Shown here in pieces: positions 11,062 through 22,856 of a stretch of 64,000 nucleotides of DNA (the first letter of the stretch is position 1; each line of letters starts with the position of its first letter). Source of the stretch: Closterium sp. Naga37s-1. Its lineage: Eukaryota > Streptophyta > Zygnematophyceae > Desmidiales > Closteriaceae. The position numbers were made by a program, and so were the translations under genes. The notes under the pieces were generated by a model. It saw only the letters and a list, made by a program, of their open reading frames with translations, searched no databases and was not told the DNA's origin. The stretch covers positions 1 through 64,000 of the forward strand of contig CANJKZ010000770.1 of NCBI GenBank assembly GCA_947471745.1, given 5' to 3'.

Positions 11062-11199
11062 TGTCAGAATCCCAGTCACTAGACCACTGGGATAAAAGGG
11101 CTTGTTAAGTAGCGGGTCAGTGCGCCCATAACCCCCCAGGACAACGAGCCTGTAACCCTTCCCTAGGATCAATCGGGGATCACCAGTGGGCCTCTGACA
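11062..11199 (-). repeat. 5' LTR of the TRIM
   Basis: 138 bp, immediately adjacent to the primer-binding site at 11050-11061. Confidence 0.92.
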
Positions 11200-11371
11200 C
11201 CCGCGCATCGTGCCCTGCTGCCCTGCGCGTCGCGCCCTACTGCAGCCAGCGCGTCGTGCCCTGCACAGTGCGCACCCTGCTGCCCTGTCCACCGTGTGCC
11301 CTGCCCTGCAGCCAGCGGCGCGCCCTGCCTTGCCCAGCCGCGTCGCCCAGCCCGGCCGAGCCGCGCCGCCC

Positions 11372-11880
11372 TGTTGATTGTGTAGGTGGTTGTGGTATTT
11401 TGCTCTAGCTGGTTGTGGGCTAAGGGTTTGGGCAAAATATGATTGCTAGACTTGTTACGGGCTGGATTTGATCTCGCACCAAACAAGCACCAACAAACCT
11501 TTGCTACCCACTACAACACCTTTGGTGTTGCTAGTTTGGCATTTTGGGTTGTTGGGGATTGTTGTATGGCGAGGGTTGGGATGGTAGGGTTTGTCAAACT
11601 CATCACTTTTCAGATCTGAACTCTAGCTTAAGCCATTCCTATATCTAATCCATGGCTGCCAAGTAATTCTGCCAGGACACCCCGTCGTACTTAAATCGCG
11701 ATAGCGATCGGCCTAGATCTTGGTTGAAAGCGGGCGTTACCATTCTGGAAATTAGAGATTAAGAATTTTCCAACGCGTACCTGCTCATAGTTGAAGGCTA
11801 CGTGAGCTGCACGTAATGTTCCGTCGAAGTCGGCAGACTTAATCTCTTGTACGCTCTCCAGATTCACGCGCTTTCCATCA
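11372..11880 (+). repeat. 5' LTR of element C (509 bp)
   Basis: TGTTGATTGTG...CTTTCCATCA. It is followed by one G and then the primer-binding site. Confidence 0.93.
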
Positions 11881-11968
11881 GTGGTATCAGAGCTGGTTAG
11901 GCCTGCGACATTCCCTCTTTTCATCAAATTTCGAATTGGTTTAAGGACCTCCAGATCTAGGGTTGGTC

Positions 11969-14900
11969 ATGGCCCAGAAATTAGATGGCCCTCCTAGGTT
12001 CTCCGGCTTGGATTTTTCGCTATGGCGGTTCCAGTTTACGCTTTGGCTAGGTATCAAAGACCTAGAAGGCGTTTTGGAGGGATCGGAGCGAAGACCTGTA
12101 GCTGATGAAGCAGAGGCATCTGCTGGAGTGTCTAGCCAAGAGGGAGCAGGGGCTGGGGGAGCCTCTAGCTCATCTTAAGTGAGGGAAGTGGAGGTGGATC
12201 AGCAGCACCGCGAACTGGAAGGCACCGGCTTAGTGCGGAGGAGCTACTTAAGGCACAGGAAGCATGGGACCCGCAAGGACAAGCAAGGGTTCCAGTACCT
12301 GTGTTGGGCTTTGGAAGGCCAACTAGAGCTCCTAAAGATGCTGATTGACCTGAAGGGGAAGCAAGGAGCAGCTGCCCAAGCATGGAAGAGAGTTCAAGAT
12401 CGACATTTGCAAAAAGGGTTGCTGAGCATACTCACCTGGAGGAAGCGGTTCTACACCATGGAACGCAACTATGGTGATGAAGAGACCATGGTGCAGTATC
12501 TCCAGAGGGTGGATGAGTATCTCAGGGACTTGGAGGAGTTGAACTACAAATTAGATGAGAAGGAGATCATCTACACCGCACTCCAGGGGCTGGACCAAGA
12601 GGCGAACGAGGCCCTACTGCAGTACCTTCACCTTGAGCAGCAAAAATGGACCAAGGCCTGGATATGGGAGGTTTTGGTTTCTGATGAGGCTCGCAAACGT
12701 GATGCTGGAAGAGGAATTGAAGGGGGAATGGGGGCAGGTGATAGGGCTGCCTCCAAGAAGTACCGGCAGCGGCAAGGAGGTGGGGGGAAGAAGAAGGAGC
12801 TCGACAAGTGCCTCGTCCCTGGATGCAACCGGAAGCACTCTTGGAAGGAGTGTTGGAGCCGACCAGATGGGTGGAAGCCTCAAGGGTACCCAGGAGAGGC
12901 TCCACCTGTCACTAAGCCTGAGTGGGTGGAGAGGAGGATGAAGAATGGAGCATGGAACAAGAAGGGCAGCAAAGAGAAAGCAGCAGCAGCGGCGGCAAAC
13001 GAGGATAAGAAGGGAAAGGAGGACTCATCTGATGATGGTTTCTCCTTCATATCCTTGGAGAAGGAGACGGCGCTTGCTGGTCGTGTGTTGGCTGACCCCA
13101 ATCAGCTCATTCTAGACTCTGGGGCAACCTGTCGAATGGTACCTCGGCGCGACCTCTTCACCACCTATCACTCCCTCCCACCTAACTCCAGAAATGTGAT
13201 TGTGGGGAGCGGAGATACGCTGCAAGCAATCGGCATCGGCACCATCACCGTCAAGGGGAAGGAGGGGGAGGTGCTGAATGTGAAGGGTGTGCTTCATGTT
13301 CCTGGATTGGCAGCCAACCTTCTCTCATGCTCTCAGCTTGCGAGACAAGAATACATATGCACCTTCACCATTGGAGGGTGCACGGTCCGCAAGGGTGGAG
13401 CTGTGGTGATGGAGGCCAAGTTAGAGAAGGGTTTATACCTTGTTCCAGTGTGTGTGCCTCACGTGGAGAAGGCACATGGGGTTGAAGCTGAGGATGCCGC
13501 TTACAGCACCCGTTGGAGGGACGTGGAGCAGGTGACGGCAGATTTGCTGCACCTACGCATGGGGCATGCGGGAAGGCAGCAACTTGTGGAGTGTGTGAAG
13601 AAGGGGGAGCTGAAGGGTGTGGAGATCAAGGAGGGTGGTGGGCAGCCAAGCAAGTGCCCTGATTGCATGACTGGGAAGCTGCCAAGGACCTCCTTCCCTA
13701 CCTCCACCACTAGAGCCTCCGCACCTCTTGAGTTGGTGCACACGGATGTGTGTGCCCCCATGCAAACACCGGATAGGGAGAAGGGCAGCAAATACTTCAT
13801 CACCTTCTTGGATGACTTCAGCCGCCTAAGTTGGGTTACCTTGGTGAAAACCAAGGATGAGGTGGCCAAGGTCTTCAAGCGTTGGATACGCTATGCGGAG
13901 AGGGAAGCCGGGGCCAAGGTGAAAATACTTAGGTCTGATCGGGGTGGGGAGTACATGGGGAAGGATCTGGATTCTTTCCTTGAAGACAAGGGCATCACCC
14001 ATCAGCTTTCAGTTGCCTACACGCCGCAGCAAAATGGGGCAGCGGAGAGGCTAAACCGGACCCTCATTGACCTTGCCCGAGCCATGCTTGCTCATGCGCA
14101 GCTGGACCATACTTGGTGGGGGGAAGCAGTGCAATATGCCAACTGGGTTAAGAACCGGATGGGCAGCAAGGGGCTAGAGGGCAAGAGCCCATACTTCATG
14201 TGGACCAGGAAGGTGCCTAGTGTGTCGATGGCACGAGTGTGGGGGTGCATGACGCAGTACAAAGTGCTCGACCAGCAACGGAGGAAGCTGGATCCTAAGG
14301 CACAATGGGGCATTTTCCTTGGGGTGTCGGAGAGGAGCAAAGCTTGGATGTTGTGGAGTGTGGCAGTTCAGCGGGTGGTGGAAAGCCGAGATGTGGTTCT
14401 CCATGAGGGGCTGAGCTACAAGGGGTGGAAGAAGCATGGTGCTAGTACAGTTGGGAGCTCCTTCCAGGATCCCTACACCTCTTCCATCTTTGAGGGGGCA
14501 TGGGAGGACCCTGGAGAGGAGGTACAGGAGCAGCAAGACGAACAAAAGGCAGCTGCACCTCACCATGAGGAGTCACCAACTGCTGGTTCTACCCCTGACC
14601 CTAACGCACCAGCCCATGACCTGGAGCAGCCACAGGGGCAGCAGCAGCAACAAGAGAAGCCGCAGCAGCCACCACAGCAGCATACACCGCCTGTTCTTGT
14701 GGGTAGGTGGCAGCAACTACTGCAGCAGCAGCTGTCCAAGTCACCACAGTCCCCCATGAAGAGAGTGACTTGGAAGGAGAAGCTGCAAAGTTTGGAGCAG
14801 GGGGAGGCATCACCTCTGCGCCGCACCACACGCATCTCCCGGCCACCTGAGAGGTTCACACCAAGTGCACAGTATGCTTGCATGCATGATCATGAGGTGC

Positions 14901-16630
14901 ATGATTTGGAGGAATGCATGCTTGTGGATGCTGATGGGGGTGCGCATGGACTTGATTTTTGTCTTATGGGTCAGGTACATGAGCCTAAGTCAGTCAAGGA
15001 GGCCTTGTCCCGTCCTGAGTGGGTCGAGTCCATGCGCGAGGAGCTTGAGTCTCATAAGGTGAACGAGTCCTTTGAGTTGGTTGATCCAGCTTGTGTGCCA
15101 CCTAGTGTGGAGGTCTTGAGGTGTCAGTGGGTGTGGAAGTACAAACACAAGGCTGATGGTAGCGTTGAGAGGCCTAAGTCCAGGTTGGTGGCCATGGGGA
15201 ACACTCAAACACTGGGTGTTCACTACGACCAGGTGTTTACCCCGGTGGGTAAGCCTACTACCCTGAGAGGCTCCCTTGGGATGGCATTCTCCTCGGGGTT
15301 TCACATCCATCACATGGATGTGACCACTGCCTATCTTCATGGGGTCTTGAAGGAGGAGCTTTACATGAGGCAGCCCCCTGGTTTTGATGATGGGTCCGGC
15401 AGAGTTTGCCGACTCAGAAAATCAATCTATGGGCTTAAGCAAGCTCCAAGGTAGTGGTACCTCAAGTTTGATGAGGCGCTGATGGATTTTGGCTTTGAGA
15501 GGTCTGAGTGTGACCCTGCCTTGTACCACTTGGTGAGGGATGAGGGCAGGTTGTCCCTTTACCTCTATGTGGATGACATTCTGCTCATGTCTTCGAGCAT
15601 GGTCTTGCTGGACGAGGTGAAGAGTCTCTTGTCCTCTCGTTTCCGCATGAAGGACTTGGGGGAGGCTAAGTACTAAATGGGGGTGCAGATTCAGCGTGAT
15701 GAGAGTGGCATCTTGATTCATCAGGAGAGGTACATTCTCAACATGCTTGAGTCCTTTGGCCTTTCTGAGGCTAACCCCGTGCGTACCCCTCTCCCTACAG
15801 GGTTCGACGTGCATGCACATGCTGAGGAGCCCTTGCTGAGAGATGAGCTGGTCCAGCTCTATCAAAGCATTGTGGGGTCTCTCATGTATGCAAGCACGAC
15901 CACACAACCCCAGATTGCTTATGCCGTGTCACAGCTGTCCAAGGTGGTGTCTTGTCCCAAGGCATTTCACCTACAGGCTGCTAAGAGAGTGCTAAGGTAC
16001 CTGAAAGGTCGTGTCAAGTCAGGTATCTTCTACCCCGCACACAGTAAGCCTCAAGTTGAGTTGGTGGGCTTTAGTGATGCTGATTATGCTGGAGATTCAG
16101 CTGATCGCAAGAGTCACACCGGCTATGTCTATTGCCTTAATGGTGCAGCCATCTCTTGGCAGAGCAAGAGGCAGCCGGTGGTTGCATTGTCCACCACTGA
16201 GAGTGAGTACATCAGTCTGTGTCAGTGCATTCAGGAAGGTGTGTGGCTGAAGCGTTTGTTTGGGGAGTTTGGGCATGAGTTTGATGGTGGTGGGCCTGTG
16301 TTTGTGGACAACCAGTCTGCCATTGCCCTTGCACAGAATGCATGCTTGCATGGCCGCACCAAGCACATGCAGGTTCGATGGCATTTCATCAGGGAGATGG
16401 TGGCAAGCGGCGAGGTGATCCTCCGGTGGTGCCCAACCAACCGTCAAGCAGCAGACATACTCACCAAACCCCTTACTTTTGAGCGGCACGGTGTGTGCAT
16501 GTCCTTGATGGGGATGCAGCCCCATGTTGGCATGGTGCTTGAGCACGATGTGGGAGGGCTGGTGCTTCTCTGCCTTAATGACATCATGCTGTGGATGGCG
16601 CCCCTCCCTGGGCAAGGGGGAGTGGAGTGA
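11969..16630 (+). pseudogene. Gag-pol polyprotein of element C with three in-frame stops
   Basis: One frame of 1554 codons runs from ATG 11969 to TGA 16628, with internal stops TAA 12176, TAG 15452 and TAA 15674. Domains in order: UBN2-type gag from the N-terminus; zinc knuckle C-x4-C-x3-H-x4-C near residue 281 (CLVPGCNRKHSWKEC); protease LDSGA near 382; pre-integrase LLHLRMGHAG; integrase with HTDV (about 590), LRSDRGGEY and TPQQNGAAER; reverse transcriptase (CQWVWKYKHKADG, IYGLKQAP, YVDD near 1200); and RNase H (SDADYAGD, STTESEY, VDNQSAIALA, NRQAADILTKPL). There is no frameshift. The 15452 stop replaces the Gln expected in APRQWY. The first stop separates gag from pol, but nothing suggests programmed readthrough. 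Confidence 0.93.
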
Positions 16631-16680
16631 AGGATTTTGCCCAGTGGTGTTCAGCCACCTCCAGCACGAGCAAGGGGGAG

Positions 16681-17171
16681 TGTTGATTGTGTAGGTGGTT
16701 GTGGTATTTTGCTCTAGCTGGTTGTGGGCTAAGGGTTTGGGCAAAATATGATTGCTAGACTTGTTACGGGCTGGATTTGATCTCGCACCAAACAAGCACC
16801 AACAAACCTTTGCTACCCACTACAACACCTTTGGTGTTGCTAGTTTGGCATTTTGGGTTGTTGGGGATTGTTGTATGGCGAGGGTTGGGATGGTAGGGTT
16901 TGTCAAACTCGTCACTTTTCATATCTGAACTCTAGCTTAAGCCATTCCTATATCTAATTCCGCCAAGACACCCCGTCGTACTTAAATCGCGATAGCGATC
17001 GGTCTAGATCTTGGTTGAAAGCGGGCGTTACCATTCTGGAAATTAGAGATTAAGAACTTTCCAACGCGTACCTGCTCATAGTTGAAGGTTACGTGAGCTG
17101 CACGTAATGTTCCGTCGAAGTCGGCGGACTTAATCTCTTGTACGCTCTCCAGATTCATGCGCTTTCCATCA
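16681..17171 (+). repeat. 3' LTR of element C (491 bp)
   Basis: It matches the 5' LTR except for an 18-bp deletion near 16958 and a few substitutions. It is followed by the target duplication CGCCC. Confidence 0.93.
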
Positions 17172-17259
17172 CGCCCAGCCCGAGCCGCCCTGCCCAACCC
17201 AAGCCCCGCCGCCCTACCTCGATCACCAGCCCCACCGAGCCGCACTGCTGCTACTACTG

Positions 17260-17465
17260 CTGCTGCTGCTGCTCGTGCTACTGCTACAGCTGGTGGAGGT
17301 GCTGCTGGGAGTGGTGGGAGTGCTGCTGGTGCTGGAGGTGCTGGAGGTTCGACTGGGAGTGCTAGAGGTGCTGCTAGTGCTGGAGGTGCTGCTAGTGCTG
17401 GAGGTGCTGGAGGTGCGACTGGGAGTGCTGGAGGTGCTGCTGGTGCTGGAGGTGCTGGACCTACT
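17260..17465 (+). repeat. Gly/Ala-coding repeat at the gag remnant of element B
   Basis: Repeats of GGTGCTGGAGGTGCT type encode a Gly/Ala/Ser-rich tract. It corresponds to the Gly-rich end of gag in elements E and I. The gag capsid domain expected upstream is absent. Confidence 0.7.
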
Positions 17466-17479
17466 ACTGACCGTCACTG

Positions 17480-19480
17480 CCTGTCATGGCCACTATCACG
17501 GCAGTTGCAGCGGCTAGGGGTGGACAGCGGCGGTCACTACCTCTCCCGGACGACCCCACCCCTCAGCAGCTTCGCGAGTGGGTTCTTCAACGAGCCCGTC
17601 CAGGTGGTGAAGGCTTTGGTTTTCTGCGTACTGCATAGAGGCGGCAGCAGAGTCAGCAGGAGACCTTCTCCCCGCAGGTGCTTAGTGAGTTGGTTCCTCA
17701 GCGATGTGTCACTGGTTCTGTCGATGCTGCTGCACTAGGTGCTAGTGTGTCTGCTGCGTCTCCAGATGCTAGTGCTCGTGCGTCTCCCGCCACAGGTCCT
17801 TCCTCAGCTGGGGCCTTGCACACTTTCACACTTGACTCAGGCGCATCACGTTGCTTCTTTTGTGACTGCACCACACTCACACCACTTGCTGCACCAGTAC
17901 CAGTCTCACTGGCTGACCCCACTGGGGGCCCAGTAGTCGCACAAGCCTCCACTGTCCTCCCGTGTCCAGCAGTCCCCTCCGGTTCTCTGTCAGGTCTCCA
18001 CCTCCACACGTTCTTGACGAACTTGGTGAGCAACGCTGCCATTCAGGATGTCTGGGTTGATACCTTTATTCCTGGAGGGCAGCGTGTGGCAATCTGCACG
18101 TGCTCCCGGACTGGCCGTCACCTTGCTACGTTCACTCGACGGTCTGGGTCTAGTCTGTACACACTGACCACTACGTCTATACAGGTGGCTCAGGCAGGTC
18201 AGGTGGCTGCGTTGAGTCAGGTGTCTGCGTCTGGTTAGCTTGCAGTGTCTTGCTCGTGTCGGGTACTCTCCCACCAGACTCTCCTCTGGCACCACCGCCT
18301 CGGTCACCCTCCCTGCCGTGTCTCCGCAACATGCACTCCCGTCTCCTTGTCTCTGGCCTTCCCAGGTCCCTGCCCTCCCTCCCGCGCTCGACTGCCCCGC
18401 CGTGCCTTCCGTGCCTCGAGGGGCGGCAGCGCGCCGCTCCTCACTCCTCCGAGTTTCCTCCGACCACTGCTCCTCTGCAGACTCTCCACATGGATGTTTG
18501 GGGCCCGGCCCCCGTCGGTGGAACGGACCAGGAGCACTACTTCCTGCTGGTTGTTGACGACTACACACATTACACCACTGTCTTCCCCTTGCAGTGCAAG
18601 GCGGACGTCAGCGGTGTTTTGATCCCCTGGATCCGTGCTACTCGTCGCCAGCTGCGCGAGTGGTTCTGTCGGGACTTCCCAGTCCTGCGTCTGCACTCTG
18701 ACAGGGGTAGTGAGTTCTCTTCTGACCTCCTAGGGGAGTTCTGACGAGACGAGGGCATCCACTAGTCGTTCAAGCTTCCGGCCTCTCAGCAAAATGGGAT
18801 TGCTGAGCGTTGCATTGGCTTGATCATGGAGGTTGCTCGTACCTCCATGATCCATTCGGCTCCTCCCCATTTTATGTGGCCGTTTGCGTTCTGATACCCA
18901 GCGCATCAGCTCAACCTCTAGCCCCATGTCTCTGAGTCAGAGACCTCGCCCACACTCCGGTGGACGGGGAAGGTTGGCGATGCGTTGGTGTTTCGGGTCT
19001 GGGGCGCGCTCTCCCTTGTTCGCGATGCCAAAGCGAGCAAGCTCTCCTCTCGCACTCTCCGCTGCATCTTCCTTGGCTTCCCCACCGACGCCCCGCCATG
19101 GCAGTTCTACCACCCGCGCGAGCGTCGAGTCTTCTCCTCCCAGGACGTCACCTTTGACGAGTCTGTCTGTTTCTACAGACTACACCTACACACGTCCCAC
19201 CCGCTCCCCCTAGCACCTCTTTTCTTGGTACCAGTCCCCCCCTCGGTAGACCCCCTCCCCCCACAGGATCCTGCTCCCTCAGGTGTGTCTCAGGTAGACC
19301 CACCCCCCTTGGTTGAGCCTTTGGAGATCTCTTCTGACTCCTCTGGCCCAGCTGAGGGGGGTGACCCCGCCGTTGACGACATGGCGGCCACTCGCCGCTC
19401 TCCATGCTTGGAGACCCCCCCTGGTTTTCCGCCTCGGCGTCTTTGCCGCCTCCGGAGCCTGCTGTTGTGGACTCTGGAGC
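17480..19480 (+). pseudogene. Protease-integrase part of element B pol, broken
   Basis: The protease is at about 17678-18238 (LHTFTLDSGASRCFFCD; SLADPTGGPVVAQ). The pre-integrase region is near 18245-18420 (LLWHHRLGHPP). Integrase is at 18480-18900 (LHMDVWGP, VVDDYTHYTTVF, LHSDRGSEFSS) and its C-terminal part at 18985-19300 (FLGFPTDAPPWQFYHP, SSQDVTFDESV). Stops at 18236, 18742 and near 18770, plus frame changes, break it. In DRGSEF, one Gly of the usual DRGGEF is replaced. Confidence 0.87.
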
Positions 19481-20340
19481 TGAGACTGTTGGTGCTGAGT
19501 CTGGGGGTGCTGAGACAGAGGGTGAGGGTTCTAAGGGTGCTGCGATTGGGGGTGCTGCGATTGGGGGTGCTGCGACTGGGGGTGCTGGTTCTGGGGGTGC
19601 TGCGACTGGGGGTGCTGGTTCTTGGGGTGCTGCGACTGGGGGTGCTGACTCTGGGGGTACTACGAGTCCTCGTGGCGGTGGAGCTGTGGGTGACCCTGCT
19701 GGAGGTCCTGGAGCTGGACAGCCACCGCAGCCTGATCTACTTGAGACGCTCTCGCCGTAGGCGATTCGTACGTGAATCGTTCAGCGAGGCAGTCCTGGTG
19801 GTGGAGCGTACGGTCTTGCTGGTGCTAGAGATGTTAGTCCTGGAGGTACTGCTGGTGCTGGAGGTGCTGCTGGTGCTGGAGGTACTAGAGGTGCTGCTGG
19901 TGCTGGAGGTGCCGGAGCTACTAGTCCTAGAGGTGCTACTGGTGCTGGAGGTGCTGGACCTACTAGTACTGGAGGTACAGCTGGTGCTGTAGGTGCTGGA
20001 GGTGCTGGAGGTACTGGAGCTGCTGGTCCTGGAGGTGCTCGTATTGGAGGTGCTGGAGCTGCCGGAGCTGGTGGTGCTGTTCGTGCTGGAGGTGCTACTG
20101 GAGCTACTGGTAGTGGAGTTGCTGGAGGTACTGCTGGTGCTGGAGGCGCTGGAGCTGGAGGTACTGGAGGTGCTGGAGCTGCTGGTCCTGGAGGTGCTCG
20201 TACTAGAGGTGCTAGAGCTGTCGGAGAAGGTGGTGCTGCTGGTGCTGGAGGTGCTGGAGGTGCTACTGGAGCTACTGGAGCTACTGGCACTGGAGGTATT
20301 GGTGCTGCTGGTGCTGGAGGAGCTGGAGCTGCTGGTTCTG
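19480..20340 (+). repeat. Tandem-repeat hinge between integrase and RT of element B
   Basis: First come units of GGGGGTGCTGCGACTGG type, then units of GGTGCTGGAGGTGCTGGAGC type. In the pol frame they encode Gly/Ala/Ser/Glu-rich repeats. The same position in elements A, E and I has equivalent repeats. Long open frames in other phases (Leu/Val-rich) are artefacts of the repeat. Confidence 0.8.
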
Positions 20341-21653
20341 CCCCGCGCCGACTATTTTTCTACCCGCAGCCGCAGTCGTCCCTGCCGCCGCCTGACTCGG
20401 TCCTTCGCCGGGTTCTTAGTCTCCCGTCTTCCACTGGCCTCACTCCACCTCTCATGTGTTCACCGACAGACCAGTCTTAGCCACAGCTACTGCTTGGCTC
20501 CTTGCTGCCTGCTCCTGCTCCTCACACTGAGGTGACTGAGTCCCTGACTCAGCGTTGTGAGCCTAAGACTCGTGCTTCCACACCTGTTCGTGCTCGTCGT
20601 GTCACTTGTCCTCGTCCTCCTGCTGTCCCAGGCACTCACGGTATGGCACTTCGTCCTTCCTCTGTTCCACAGCGTGTTGTCCTGCCTGAGCCTCCCGCGT
20701 CCTCTCTTCCGCATGTTAGTGACCCTGAGTCCGACATTGCTCGTGCTGCCAGTCCTACTGTCACTCGTCTCCTCGCTAATGTCGTCACTGACCCAGACCT
20801 TGAGTCTACTGAAGCGTTTGCCCTAGTCACTGAGCTAGTCGACTTTGCAGCTAGGAGTCGACTCGACTACGTCACGAGTCTTGTTACTGAGTCTGACTCT
20901 GTCTGTCCTTCGTCCATCGGGGGTGAGCTTGCCCTTAGGAAAGACATCCTTGAGGACAGACAGTTTGAGATTGAGTGTCTTGTGGCCACTTTGCCTCGTT
21001 TCGCATCCATGTTGCTTTGCCGTGAGGGAGACCCGGATGCACTTGACGTCCCTACCCCGCGCTCTTACGCTGAGGCGATCGCGGATGAGTACTCCTCTCA
21101 GTGGCAGACAGCCATGGACGCAGAGATGGCATCCTGGAAGTCCACAGGCACCTACGTCGACGAGGTTCCTCCTCCTGGGGCGAACATAGTCGATGGCATG
21201 TGGATTTTCAGAGTGAAGCGGCCTCCGGGTTCTCCGCATGCCTTCAAGGCGCATTACGTTGCTCGAGGCTTCAGTCAATGTCAGGGGGTCGACTTCTTCC
21301 ATACCTTCTCCCCCACCCCAAAGATGACCACTCTTCGGGTGCTGCTGCACGTCGCTGCTAAGCGTGACTATGAGGTGCACTCTCTTGACTTCAGTACATC
21401 TTTCTTGCAGGGCAGCCTGCACGAGGAGATCTGGCTGCGCCGCCCACCTGGCTTCACTTGGTCGTTTCCTGCAGTTACCCAGTGGAGCCTCCAGCGGCTA
21501 GTCTATGGTCTCCGCCAGGCGCCCCGAGCATGGCACGACACCCTTAGGACTACACTTGCGGCTCTTGGGTTTGTTCCTTCCTCTGGTGGCCCGTCGCTGT
21601 TTCTGCGCACAAACACTACCCTGCCGCCGTTCTACATTTTTTGCTACTGCTAA
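20341..21653 (+). pseudogene. Reverse transcriptase of element B, active site deleted
   Basis: The open frame at 20502-21653 carries HGMALRPSSVP, then RSYAEAI, QWQTAMDAEMASWKSTGTY, GMWIFRVKRPPGSP, YVARGFSQ, SLDFSTSFLQGSLHEEIWLRRPPG and VYGLRQAPRAWHDTLR. This is the N-terminal two-thirds of a copia RT. The frame ends PPFYIFCYC-stop at the point where element E reads PPFYILVYVDDLVFA. About two dozen bases, including the YVDD codons, are missing, and the frame shifts. Confidence 0.9.
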
Positions 21654-22609
21654 CACTGAGGCGCTGGCCTTAGTGAAGGCGGAGCTACAGGAGAGACACA
21701 CCTGCACTGACCTGGGTGAGTTGTGTAGCTATCTTGGCTTGCATATCACGCGGGACAGAGCACGGCGCACCATCACCCTGACTCAGTCACACATGGTGCA
21801 CCAGGTCCTTCAGCGCTTTGGCTTCCAGTTTTCCTCACCATAGCCCACTCGTCTGTCTACCGGCCACTCGCTCTCAGCTCCACCTTCGGACGAGTCCGTA
21901 GAGCCGAGTGGTCCGTATCCAGAGCTTGTGGGTTGCCTCATGTACCTGATGACGTGCACACGACCTGACCTCGCGTACCCTCTCAGCCTCCTGGCTCGCT
22001 ACGTGGCTCTCGGTAGACACTGAAAGGTGCACTGGGATGCTGCGAAGAGGGTACTGCGTTACTTATGCAGTACATCGTGCATGGGGCTCGTGCTTGGAGG
22101 ACAGGGTTCAGTGGTACTTACAGTACACTCCAACGCTTCTTGGGCCGACGACCAGGCGAGTCAACGTTCGTCACAGGGTTACACCTTCGTGGAGGTCTTG
22201 TCTCTAGTTTTGTCTCTTGAAGGTCCACTCGTTCTTCTTCTGTGCTTGGTTCCAGCTGTGAGGCCGAGATCTACGCTAGGGCCATGGCTGCACATGAGCT
22301 ACGCTGGCCGACCTACCTGCTGATCGACTTGGGGGAGCGGCCTCGTTCTCCTCCAGTTCTGTACGTCGACAACAAGACAATTCTTGCCTTGTGTCATGAG
22401 TAGAGGCTGGAGCACATAACGAAGCACATTGCTCTTCGCTATTTCCTTGCGCGTGAGCTGCAGCAGCGTCGTCAGGTCCGCCTTTCCTACGTGGCCTCGC
22501 GGGCCAATACTGTTGATGTGTTCACCAAGGCCCTTGTGTCTGGTGATCATCAGCGTTTCTGCACTGCTCTTGGGCTTGTGCCCACTCTGCCTCACCTGCT
22601 AGTTGCTTG
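21654..22609 (+). pseudogene. RT C-terminus and RNase H of element B, broken
   Basis: After the deletion the match continues in new frames: YLGLHITRDRARRTITLTQ (about 21730-21790), LMYLMTCTRPDLAYPLS, LRYLCSTSCMGLVLGGQ, then RNase H fragments to the stop near 22607. Stops at 21841, 22021 and 22401 and further frame changes are visible. The 3' untranslated region and polypurine tract (22610-22856) follow. Confidence 0.85.
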
Positions 22610-22856
22610 ACTTGCTCTTGTTGTACACTTATATATATCTTTGTACCTGCTTGTTGACTCTTGCTAGGTTGTGACAAGTGTACGTCCTTGCTATTATAAC
22701 TGTGCATGTGAACTTGTCTTGTGTCCGCTTGCTTGTGCTCCGATTGTATGGTGTCCTTGAGATCCACCCTAAGCTTTGCTCTGCTTTGTTTTCTTGTTTG
22801 ACTGGTCTTGTGACCGTCTCTTGTGTTTGCTATCTGCCACATAGCCTATGGGGGTT

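Larger units (their letters stand above)
10855..11199 (-). mobile_element. 345-bp TRIM (miniature LTR retrotransposon)
   Basis: Two 138-bp LTRs (10855-10992 and 11062-11199, seven differences) flank only 69 bp. The target duplication CCCGC is perfect (10850-10854 and 11200-11204). Orientation is minus: the primer-binding site TGGTATCAGAGC reads from 11061 down to 11050, abutting the right LTR. A G-rich polypurine tract lies next to the left LTR (complement of 10993-11000). The 69-bp core also holds a tRNA T-arm-like GGTTCGAATCC (complement of 11029-11039). There is no coding capacity. It sits in the leader of element B. Confidence 0.93.
11372..17171 (+). mobile_element. Ty1/copia element C, full length, nested in element B
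   Basis: The LTRs at 11372-11880 and 16681-17171 differ by one 18-bp indel and about eight substitutions. They are flanked by a perfect target duplication CGCCC (11367-11371 and 17172-17176). The primer-binding site TGGTATCAGAGCTGG begins at 11882, and the polypurine-like GAGCAAGGGGGAG lies just before 16681. One gag-pol frame spans 11969-16630 and is broken only by three in-frame stops. Its LTRs are longer and unrelated to those of A, B, D, E and H, so it is a different copia lineage. Confidence 0.96.

Noticed and set aside
11021-11064. tRNA gene suggested by GGTTCGAATCC and CTCTGATACCA
   Set aside because: There is no full cloverleaf. The ACCA is the complement of the TRIM primer-binding site, and only a T-arm-like hairpin is present.
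12176-15676. Programmed stop-codon readthrough or altered genetic code in element C
   Set aside because: The three stops are at unrelated sites, two within RT. Both host genes use standard codons. Ordinary decay is simpler.
19993-20535. Leu/Val-rich open frames of up to 335 codons (18985-19992 and 19993-20535)
   Set aside because: They are the hinge repeat of element B read in the wrong phase. The first 100 codons of 18985-19992 are genuine integrase; the rest is not.
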